Part shown: piece by piece, positions 43,386-49,673 of the stretch
Layout of the letters: every line of letters starts with the position of its first letter
Numbering within the stretch: position 1 is the first letter of the stretch
Assembly (NCBI RefSeq): GCF_017996735.1
Contig: NZ_JAGOGJ010000041.1
Location: forward strand, 1 to 49,673
Source of the DNA: Niveispirillum sp.
Lineage (GTDB): Bacteria > Pseudomonadota > Alphaproteobacteria > Azospirillales > Azospirillaceae
Reading direction: 5' to 3'
DNA: 49,673 nt
Notes under the pieces: model-generated
The model's input: only the letters and a program-made list of their open reading frames with translations
Databases searched by the model: none
Told to the model about the DNA's origin: nothing
Translations under genes and position numbers: made by a program

Positions 43386-44549
43386 TCACAGGGTCTCGGC
43401 CGTGCCGAACAGGGCGGTGCTGGTCATGGTGTCGCCGGGGCCGCCCGTCATCAAAGACAGCCTGGCCCCCGGCACCTGATTGCAGGACGTTCCGCGCAAC
43501 TGCCGCACCGCTTCCGTCACCAGACCCATCCCATGCACGAACCCCTCGGCAAGATCACCGCCCGAGGTGTTGACCGGCAGCCGGCCCGATGGTGCGATGA
43601 GATTGTCGAAAGTGATGAACTCCCCGGCAGTGTCGACGGTGCAGAAACCGTGGTCGATAAGGGAGCCGACGCCCATGCCCGTCATGTTCTGGTAGACCTG
43701 GGCGACATCGACATCCTTGGGGCCATAACCGGATTCCGCCCACAGGCGCCGGGCCACGCCCAATTGTCCGGCACAACTGAAGGGACGGATATTCTCTTCC
43801 ACCGCCCCACCGCCGGCCAGGGTGCCCATGGGGGCTGACAGGATATAGGCCGGCTTCTGCGCCAGATCCTTTGCCCGTTCGGCCGAGGTGACGATGACGG
43901 CCACCGCCGCGTCATTTTCGCGTGAACAATCGAACAGGTTGTAGGGTTCGGAAATCAGCCGGGCATTCTCGTAGGTCTCGTCGTCCAGCACCGTATTGCG
44001 GCCATAGGCGCGGGGATTGTTGCGTGCATGGTGATAGGCGGCCTGGGCCATGGCCTTCATGGTCGATCGCGGCACACCATGCGCCTGCAACAGGCGCTGG
44101 CTGCGCAGGGCCAGGATCTGGGCCGGGGATTCCAGACCGTTGACCAGATACTGGGCGGCCGTGTCGTTCTGGGCCACCGCCACGCGCAGCCGCTGATGGC
44201 TGGCCTCTGCCATGGCGCGATAGACGACCACGGTTTCCGCCTGCCCGGCCACAATGGCGCTGGCCGCGATGGACAAGGCGCCGGGAATGCCGCCGCCATG
44301 GATCCAGGCCAGGGAGGCAAAGCGCACCTCCTTCGTGCCCAGTGCCGGCATCAGCTTCTGCGCGTCGTTGCGTTCCGAGGCGTAGGAGATGAAACCGTCA
44401 ATATCGCGCGGGTCGATGCCGGCATCTTCCGCCGCCGCCACGATGGCGCGCAACGCCAGTTTCAGTTCCGGGTCAGGTGAGGTGCCGCGCTTGTAATAGG
44501 GGGTCTGGCCGATGCCGACGATGGCGGTGGCGCCGCGAAGCCTGCTCAT
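43386..44549 (-). CDS. Ltp2-like thiolase-fold protein, candidate retro-aldolase
   Basis: Thiolase-superfamily protein (SCP2/lipid-transfer type), 387 aa. The nucleophile Cys segment is replaced by HGGGIPGALSIAASAI at 84-99, so it is not a normal thiolase. Seen: QVYQNMTGMGVGSLIDHGFC with Tyr286, and LPVNTSGGDLAEGFVHGMG with His339, then QLRGTSCNQVPGA. This layout follows Ltp2, the aldolase that cleaves branched 3-hydroxyacyl-CoA in steroid side-chain degradation and needs a DUF35 partner. The DUF35 gene lies directly upstream, 13 bases away, supporting the assignment. The retro-aldol product would be a ketone; the substrate is not known. Confidence 0.85.
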   Translation of the reverse strand: MSRLRGATAIVGIGQTPYYKRGTSPDPELKLALRAIVAAAEDAGIDPRDIDGFISYASERNDAQKLMPALGTKEVRFASLAWIHGGGIPGALSIAASAIVAGQAETVVVYRAMAEASHQRLRVAVAQNDTAAQYLVNGLESPAQILALRSQRLLQAHGVPRSTMKAMAQAAYHHARNNPRAYGRNTVLDDETYENARLISEPYNLFDCSRENDAAVAVIVTSAERAKDLAQKPAYILSAPMGTLAGGGAVEENIRPFSCAGQLGVARRLWAESGYGPKDVDVAQVYQNMTGMGVGSLIDHGFCTVDTAGEFITFDNLIAPSGRLPVNTSGGDLAEGFVHGMGLVTEAVRQLRGTSCNQVPGARLSLMTGGPGDTMTSTALFGTAETL

Positions 44550-44562
44550 GATTGCCTCGGGT

Positions 44563-45024
44563 TCAAACGGGGGAAGGAACGGCGTCGGACGCGTCAGCCA
44601 GCCGCCAGACGATGGAGGGATAGCCCTTGGCCTTTTCCGTGGGCGGCAGGATCTCCCCCGTCACGGCGGCCCCGACGCGCAGGTCCGTCTCGTCACCGAC
44701 CAGCACGCCCATGACGCGGGCGCCGCCGGCACCCTCGATCTCCACCAGGGCCGTCACATAGGGCACGTCGCCCGCCCGTTCCTTGACCCGTTCAAAGGCG
44801 TACCAGCTTCGTGTCCAGGAATAGATGGTGCCCTTCGGCACTGTCCTATGCCATTCCATTTCCCAGGAACCGCAGGCACCGCAGCGGAAATGGGCCGGCC
44901 ACATCCAGCGGCCACAGCCGGCGCAGCGGGGCAGGCGGAACTCGCCGCGTTCCAGGCCGCGCCAATATTCATCATCGGCACCGATGCCGCCGGTGATGCG
45001 CCGTTTCTCGAACTCATACTCCAT
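44563..45024 (-). CDS. DUF35 OB-fold / zinc-ribbon partner protein
   Basis: Small Zn-ribbon plus OB-fold protein of 153 aa of the type that partners with thiolase-like aldolases and thiolases. Seen: rubredoxin-like zinc knuckle with CAGCGRWMWPAHFRCGACG, GTIYSWTRSWYAFE, VPYVTALVEIEG and VMGVLVGDETDLRVGAAV. The ATG at 45024 has GGGGGAACGG upstream. It is immediately upstream of the Ltp2-like gene on the same strand, so the two probably form a complex; in mycobacterial and Thermomonospora systems the DUF35 unit is essential for Ltp2 activity. It has no independent catalytic motif. A 68-base gap separates it from the SDR upstream. Confidence 0.9.
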   Translation of the reverse strand: MEYEFEKRRITGGIGADDEYWRGLERGEFRLPRCAGCGRWMWPAHFRCGACGSWEMEWHRTVPKGTIYSWTRSWYAFERVKERAGDVPYVTALVEIEGAGGARVMGVLVGDETDLRVGAAVTGEILPPTEKAKGYPSIVWRLADASDAVPSPV

Positions 45025-45092
45025 TGACCGTTCCCCCGATTGGAACCTTATTCCATTATCGTCCATATGAGCGGTATCAGCACACATAAGGA

Positions 45093-45857
45093 TCACTGTG
45101 CCGTCAAGCCGCCATCCACCGTGAATTCCGCCCCGGTGACATAGGCGGCTTCCTGTGAAGCCAGGAAGGCGACCAGGGGGGCCACCTCCTCCGCAGCACC
45201 CGGGCGCCGCAAGGGAATGGCGCTGCGCACGGCGTCGGAGACAGCCTGATTGTCGCGCTGCGCCGTTCCCTGGATTTCGGTCAGGATGACGCCGGGATGG
45301 ACGGAATTGACGCGGATGCCCGCGGCAGCCACCTCCACGGCCAGCGACTTGGACAGCAGCCGGACCCCGCCCTTGCTGGCGGCATAGGCGCTGGCATTGG
45401 CCATGCCGACCAGCCCGGCGACGGAGGAGATGTTGACGATGGCTCCGCCGCTGCCCTGGGCGCGCATCTGTCGCACGGCGGCGGCGCATCCCAGGAACAT
45501 GCCGGTCAGGTTCACGTCGATCTGCCGCCGCCAGTCGGTCAGGCTCATGGCATCCAGCGGACCCAGCATGGCGATGCCGGCATTGTTGACCAGGATGTCC
45601 AGCCGGCCGAACCTGTCCAGCGCGTGGGCCAGCACGGTCTGCCAATCTTCCTCGCGGGTCACGTCATGCCCGATGCCGGTGGCTTTCAGGCCCTGATCGT
45701 TCAGTTCGGCGGACCGGACCTGCACGCGCGTTGCGTCCAGATCGGTCAGGACGACCGCCGCCCCCTCCTGGGCCAGCCGGGCGGCGCTGGCAAAGCCGAT
45801 GCCGACGGGGGACGCCGCACCCGTGACGATGGCGATCTTTCCCGTCAATCCCCGCAT
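45093..45857 (-). CDS. Short-chain dehydrogenase/reductase
   Basis: SDR of 254 aa. Seen: TGAASPVGIGFASAARL, a slightly expanded cofactor loop, DILVNNAGIAMLGPLD, Ser in NISSVAGLVGMANASAYAAS with the Tyr-Lys pair, and a terminal TGAEFTVDGGLTAQ. The start at 45857 has GGGGGACCGG seven bases upstream; an upstream ATG at 45875 would overlap the thiolase stop as ATGA and is a real alternative. It lies between a thiolase and the DUF35-aldolase pair. Its oxidoreductase step in the pathway is unknown. Confidence 0.9.
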   Translation of the reverse strand: MRGLTGKIAIVTGAASPVGIGFASAARLAQEGAAVVLTDLDATRVQVRSAELNDQGLKATGIGHDVTREEDWQTVLAHALDRFGRLDILVNNAGIAMLGPLDAMSLTDWRRQIDVNLTGMFLGCAAAVRQMRAQGSGGAIVNISSVAGLVGMANASAYAASKGGVRLLSKSLAVEVAAAGIRVNSVHPGVILTEIQGTAQRDNQAVSDAVRSAIPLRRPGAAEEVAPLVAFLASQEAAYVTGAEFTVDGGLTAQ

Positions 45858-45871
45858 GTCCGGTCCCCCTT

Positions 45872-47071
45872 TCATATCCGCTCCACGGCCAGGGACAGGC
45901 CCTGTCCCACCCCGACACACAGGGTCGCCAGGCCGTAACGGCCGCCCTCCGCTTCCAGCCGGTGTACCAGCGTCTGCACCAGCCGGGCGCCGGACATGCC
46001 CAGCGGGTGACCCAGCGCGATGGCGCCGCCCATGGCGTTGACCTGCGGCGCATCATCCGGCAGACCCAGCCCGCGCAGCACCGCCAGCGACTGGGATGCA
46101 AAGGCTTCATTCAGTTCGATGGCATCAAACTGGTCGATGGACAGGCCCAGCCGGGCCAGCAGCTTCTGCGTCGCCGGCACCGGGCCGATACCCATCACGC
46201 GCGGTGGCACGCCGGCACTGGCCATGCCCAGGATGCGGGCGCGCGGGCGCAGACAATGGGTCTTCACCGCCGCCTCTCCTGCGATCAGCAGGGCAGCCGC
46301 CCCATCATTGACGCCCGAGGCATTGCCCGCCGTCACCGTGCCATCCGGCCGCACCACGGGTTTCAGCTTCGCCAGGGCGGCAGCGTCGGTTTCCGGGCGT
46401 GGATGTTCATCGCGGTCGATCACCAGTTCCCCCTTGCGGCCGGCAATGGTGACGGGGGTGATCTCTGCCGCAAAGAAACCGGTAGCCTGGGCGGCAGCCG
46501 CCCGCTGCTGGCTGCGCAGCGCGAAGGCATCCTGATCCGCGCGGGAGATGGCATGGTCCTGCGCCACATTCTCCCCCGTCTCCGGCATAGTGTCGACGCC
46601 ATGGCTGGCCGCCATGGCGGGGTTGATGAAGCGCCATCCGATGGTGGTGTCCTGAATGCTGGTATTGCGGCTGAAGGCGGTTTCCGCCTTGGGCAGCACG
46701 AAGGGCGCCCGGCTCATGCTTTCCACCCCGCCGGCCACAATCAGGTCGGCATCGCCTGAGCGGATGGCGCGGGCGGCATCGCCCACCGCCTGCAGGCCCG
46801 AGGCGCAGAGCCGGTTGACCGTGGTTCCTCCCACCGATACCGGCCAGCCCGCCAGCAGCGCCGCCATGCGGGCGACATTGCGGTTGTCCTCGCCGGCCTG
46901 ATTGGCGCAACCCAGGATGACATCATCAATGGCGGCCGGATCGATCCCGGTCCGCGCCAGCAGCGCCCGCAACGGAATGGCCGCCAGATCATCGGTCCGT
47001 ACACCGGAGAGCGCGCCAGCATAACGGCCAATGGGGGTACGCACGGCGTCGCAGATGAAGGCCTCACTCAT
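45872..47071 (-). CDS. Acetyl-CoA C-acyltransferase, PcaF-like thiolase
   Basis: Complete thiolase, 399 aa. Seen: Cys89 in NRLCASGLQAVG, NEAFASQSLAVL, His355 in ALGHPLGMSGA and Cys385 in LATLCVGVGQGLS. The N-terminus SEAFICDAVRTPIGRYAGAL is typical of beta-ketoadipyl-CoA thiolases. With the two CoA-transferase subunits directly upstream it forms an IJF-like trio. No other protocatechuate or catechol genes are present, so a dicarboxylic or 3-oxoacid substrate other than beta-ketoadipate is equally likely. It overlaps the subunit B gene by 4 bases (ATGA). Confidence 0.94.
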   Translation of the reverse strand: MSEAFICDAVRTPIGRYAGALSGVRTDDLAAIPLRALLARTGIDPAAIDDVILGCANQAGEDNRNVARMAALLAGWPVSVGGTTVNRLCASGLQAVGDAARAIRSGDADLIVAGGVESMSRAPFVLPKAETAFSRNTSIQDTTIGWRFINPAMAASHGVDTMPETGENVAQDHAISRADQDAFALRSQQRAAAAQATGFFAAEITPVTIAGRKGELVIDRDEHPRPETDAAALAKLKPVVRPDGTVTAGNASGVNDGAAALLIAGEAAVKTHCLRPRARILGMASAGVPPRVMGIGPVPATQKLLARLGLSIDQFDAIELNEAFASQSLAVLRGLGLPDDAPQVNAMGGAIALGHPLGMSGARLVQTLVHRLEAEGGRYGLATLCVGVGQGLSLAVERI

Positions 47072-47715
47072 GCTGCCAGCCTTTCGGTGAAGGAAGCGGC
47101 CGTCCTGGCCCGCACCTCGTCCAGTGTCACATCGGGGGCCAGTTCCAGCAGGGTCAGGCCGCCCTTTTCCTTGTCACAGGCAAAGACGCACAGGTCGGTG
47201 ATGATCATGTCCACCACCCCGGTGCCGGTCAGCGGCAGGGTGCAGCGTTCCAGCACCTTGGGTTCGTTGTTCTTGCTGACATGCTCCAGCACAGCCACCA
47301 CGCGGTGCACGCCGGACACCATATCCATGGCCCCGCCCATGCCTTTCAGCATCTTGCCGGGAATGGTCCAGTTGGCGATATCGCCATTGGCCGAAACTTC
47401 CATGGCGCCCAGCACGGTCAGATCGACATGGCCGCCCCGGATCATGGCGAAACTGTCGGCGCTGCTGAAAAAGCTGGATGTCGGCAACTGGGTGATGGTC
47501 TGCTTGCCGGCATTGATCAGGTCGGGATCGACCTGATCGGGATAGGGGAACGGCCCCATGCCCAACATGCCGTTTTCCGATTGCAGCACGACATTGATGC
47601 CGGGCGGAATATGGTTGACCACCAGGGTCGGGATGCCGATCCCCAGATTGACGTAAAACCCATCCTGCAATTCACGGGCGGCACGGGCCGCCATCTCGTC
47701 ACGGGTCCAGGGCAT
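47068..47715 (-). CDS. 3-oxoacid CoA-transferase, subunit B
   Basis: Beta subunit of a class I CoA-transferase, 215 aa. Seen: GFYVNLGIGIPTLVVNHIP, VLQSENGMLGMGPFP with the Glu that forms the CoA thioester, GHVDLTVLGAMEVSANGDIANW and CTLPLTGTGVVDMIITD. The enzyme moves CoA from succinyl-CoA to a 3-oxoacid such as acetoacetate or 3-oxoadipate. The start overlaps the end of subunit A by one base. It is followed by a thiolase, so the pair delivers a 3-oxoacyl-CoA that the thiolase then cleaves. Assignment is secure; substrate choice between PcaIJ and ScoAB types is not. Confidence 0.95.
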   Translation of the reverse strand: MPWTRDEMAARAARELQDGFYVNLGIGIPTLVVNHIPPGINVVLQSENGMLGMGPFPYPDQVDPDLINAGKQTITQLPTSSFFSSADSFAMIRGGHVDLTVLGAMEVSANGDIANWTIPGKMLKGMGGAMDMVSGVHRVVAVLEHVSKNNEPKVLERCTLPLTGTGVVDMIITDLCVFACDKEKGGLTLLELAPDVTLDEVRARTAASFTERLAA

Positions 47716-48425
47716 CAGGCTTCCTCCGGCCGCGGGCGGGTGGTCAGCTTTTCGATCCGCTTTTCATTGATGGTGGAGAGCACGACCCGGTCGACATAGA
47801 TGCCGGGCGTGTGGACATGGTCAGGATCGATGGCGCCCGCCGGCACAATCTCCTCCACCTCCGCCACCGTCACCTTGCCCGCCGTGGCCATGACGGGATT
47901 GAAATTACGCGCCGTCTTACGGAAAACCAGATTGCCTTCCGGATCGGCCTTCCAGGCCTTGACGATGGCAAGATCGGCGCGCAGCCAGGTTTCCCGCACA
48001 TAGCGCCGCCCCTCGAAAACCTCCACCGGCTTGCCCTCGGCCACCACGGTGCCCACGCCCGTGGGCGTATAGAAGGCGGGAATGCCGGCCCCGCCGGCCC
48101 GGATACGTTCGGCCAGGGTGCCCTGCGGGTTCAGTTCCAATTGCAGCTCGCCGGACATGTAGAGCCGTTCGAACAGCTTGTTCTCCCCCACATAGGAGGA
48201 GATCATCTTGGCGATCTGGCCATTGTTCAGCAATTGCCAGAGGCCGAAACCATCCGCCCCGCAGTTGTTGGAAATGATTGTCAGGTCGCGGACCCCAGCT
48301 TCGCGGATGACAGGGATCAGGCTTTCCGGATTGCCGGACAGGCCGAACCCGCCCGACATGATGGTCATACCGTCAAACAGCAACCCGTCCAGCGCGGCGG
48401 CTGGCGACGCATGGATCTTGTTCAT
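47715..48425 (-). CDS. 3-oxoacid CoA-transferase, subunit A
   Basis: Alpha subunit of the class I CoA-transferase, 236 aa. Seen: MIMSGGFGLSGNPESLIPV-like start (TIMSGGFGLSGNPESLI), LTIISNNCGADGFGLWQLL, ISSYVGENKLFERLYMSGEL, PAFYTPTGVGTVVAEGK and a C-terminal VHTPGIYVDRVVLS. Its ATG at 48425 overlaps the MFS transporter stop by 4 bases, and its stop shares one base with subunit B, so transporter, transferase and thiolase are translationally coupled. It works only with subunit B. Confidence 0.95.
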   Translation of the reverse strand: MNKIHASPAAALDGLLFDGMTIMSGGFGLSGNPESLIPVIREAGVRDLTIISNNCGADGFGLWQLLNNGQIAKMISSYVGENKLFERLYMSGELQLELNPQGTLAERIRAGGAGIPAFYTPTGVGTVVAEGKPVEVFEGRRYVRETWLRADLAIVKAWKADPEGNLVFRKTARNFNPVMATAGKVTVAEVEEIVPAGAIDPDHVHTPGIYVDRVVLSTINEKRIEKLTTRPRPEEA

Positions 48426-49673
48426 GCGGGAACCTTGGAAATGGCTAGGGGAAGGGAGGCCAGCATCCGGGCGTGACGTCGCCCGGCGGCTCGCAGCATC
48501 ACGAATACCAGCGGCAGCGACAGGGCGGCGATCAGCGACAGGGCCATGGACAGCGGCTGTGCCGTAAATCCAAGCCGGTCGCTCAACACGCCGGCTGCCA
48601 GCGGACCGATGCCGGTGCCGATCATGGCCGAGACCATGCCCATGAAAGCGATGGCCTGTGCCCGCAGGTGCCGGGGCACCACATATTGCAGCGGCAGGGA
48701 CGACAGGCCGATGACGGAACTGATCAGGAAGATGGCCAGCCCCATCAATGGCAGTTCCAACGCCAGCATCGGCATCTGCGGGCCGGCGATGGCGACCGGC
48801 AACAGGATGGTGACGGAAATACGCATGAAGCGCAGGGTGAAGCCGACGGGATCGTTCCCGCTGCCCCGGCTGACAACCATGCCCGCGACCAGCGTGCCGG
48901 CCGCCCCCGCCAGGAAATAGATGGGTCCGAACAGCAGACCGACCGATTGTTCATTCAGCCCGTGCGCCCGCATCATGGCCGCCGGCAGCCAGGAGATATA
49001 GGTGCTGAGCAGCATGGAAGTGAGCGCCACCGACAGGATATAGAGGCTGACGAACCGCCATTCCTGCCGCAGGAAGCTGGCAAGGTTGGGGCCAGCCTGT
49101 GCCCGGACGGCCGCATTGCCCCGGCGCGGATCGGCGATCAGCAGCAGGGCCGCCGCCGCCAGCAGGCCCGGCGCACCGGTCAGGATGAAGACCAGTTGCC
49201 AGCGTTCCACCGTCCCGATGCCGGGCAGGCTGGGCATGTCCCAGCCTGCGGTGGCGGCATAGAGCGCGCCGCCACCCAGCAGCGCCAGCCCGCCCCCCAT
49301 GAAGGGCGCCAGCATGAAGACCGACGTGGCCCGGGCCAGCCGCTTTGGCTCGAACCGGTCAGCCATCACCGTCAGGGCCGCACCCGGCAGGCCGGCCTCT
49401 CCCACGGCCACGCCGACGCGTGCCAGCAGAAGCTGCCAGAAATTGCCGGCGGCCCCGCACAGCATGGTCATCACGCTCCACCCCGCCACGCAGCCCGCCA
49501 TCAAGGCCGGCCGGTTGCCCCGGTCGGCCAGCCAAGCCAGGGGCAGGGTGGCGGCGACATAGAACAGCGAGAAGCTGACCCCCTGCATCAGACCCAGTTG
49601 TGTATCGCTGAGCCTCAGCGACGCCTTGATGGGCTCCACCAGCAGGCTGATCACCTGCCGGTCGATATAGGAG
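48422..49673 (-). CDS. MFS transporter, N-terminus cut by window edge
   Basis: Inner-membrane major facilitator, at least 417 codons visible; the frame stays open to the right edge, so the first residues are missing. Seen: the first-helix end SYIDRQVISLLVEPIKASL, MQGVSFSLFYVAATLPLAWL with the following ADRGNRP loop (motif A), VGVAVGEAGLPGAALTVMAD, and about eleven hydrophobic segments. It resembles spinster-like or aromatic/organic acid transporters. As first visible gene of the second catabolic operon it probably imports the acid that the operon degrades (inference). Confidence 0.92.
   Translation of the reverse strand, partial: SYIDRQVISLLVEPIKASLRLSDTQLGLMQGVSFSLFYVAATLPLAWLADRGNRPALMAGCVAGWSVMTMLCGAAGNFWQLLLARVGVAVGEAGLPGAALTVMADRFEPKRLARATSVFMLAPFMGGGLALLGGGALYAATAGWDMPSLPGIGTVERWQLVFILTGAPGLLAAAALLLIADPRRGNAAVRAQAGPNLASFLRQEWRFVSLYILSVALTSMLLSTYISWLPAAMMRAHGLNEQSVGLLFGPIYFLAGAAGTLVAGMVVSRGSGNDPVGFTLRFMRISVTILLPVAIAGPQMPMLALELPLMGLAIFLISSVIGLSSLPLQYVVPRHLRAQAIAFMGMVSAMIGTGIGPLAAGVLSDRLGFTAQPLSMALSLIAALSLPLVFVMLRAAGRRHARMLASLPLAISKVPA

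Noticed and set aside
45872..48425. Calling the CoA-transferase/thiolase trio pcaIJF
   Set aside because: No protocatechuate or catechol genes are visible and the 3-oxoacid substrate is unproven, so gene symbols were left blank.

Overview
This is a GC-rich window of an aerobic Gram-negative catabolic region. It has a TonB-dependent outer-membrane receptor, a periplasmic quinohaemoprotein alcohol dehydrogenase, MetE/MetR and alphaproteobacterial-style palindromic intergenic repeats. An alphaproteobacterium is the best guess (Azospirillaceae or sphingomonad-like); no species can be named from the sequence alone. No rRNA, tRNA, CRISPR, prophage or insertion sequence was seen. Gene density is very high. 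Most neighbours overlap by 1-28 bases or sit a few bases apart, and no unannotated gap exceeds about 300 bases.

Layout. (A) 1-7137, minus strand: an operon of Baeyer-Villiger-type monooxygenase, aldehyde dehydrogenase, PQQ/haem c alcohol dehydrogenase, HSL-type esterase and an acyl-CoA dehydrogenase cut by the window edge. (B) 7213-12745, minus: nitronate-monooxygenase-like flavoprotein, ADP-forming acyl-CoA synthetase, enoyl-CoA hydratase, and a thiolase-like protein that lacks the thiolase catalytic residues. (C) 12928-15354, minus: a TonB receptor. (D) 15524-18531, minus: SDR, split MaoC hydratase pair, methylmalonyl-CoA-epimerase-like VOC protein, alpha/beta hydrolase. (E) 18670-25370, plus: thiolase, FadJ-like bifunctional enzyme, two acyl-CoA dehydrogenases, SDR. 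(F) 25560-31224, plus: a large MalT-like LuxR regulator, an alpha-methylacyl-CoA racemase, an MDR oxidoreductase and an SDR. (G) 31250-38816: two decayed regulatory genes, then folB, a thioesterase, glyA-metE with metR divergent, and an IclR regulator. (H) 38889-49673, minus: a second acyl-CoA catabolic operon. It runs from an MFS transporter through a CoA-transferase pair, thiolase, SDR, DUF35 protein, Ltp2-like protein, acyl-CoA ligase and a hydratase with a degenerate dehydrogenase half to an SDR.

How it may work. Blocks A-F look like one regulon for uptake and degradation of a hydrophobic, probably methyl-branched substrate. TonB uptake, CoA activation, racemisation of the 2-methyl branch, beta-oxidation and side-chain hydration would be followed by ketone-to-ester oxidation, ester hydrolysis and stepwise oxidation of the released alcohol to an acid that re-enters beta-oxidation. 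The central unreported-looking signal is a palindromic motif, perfect at 25392-25411 upstream of the LuxR-family gene. Degenerate copies lie in the promoter regions of the monooxygenase operon, the TonB receptor and the divergent SDR/thiolase pair. The actual substrate cannot be read from the sequence.
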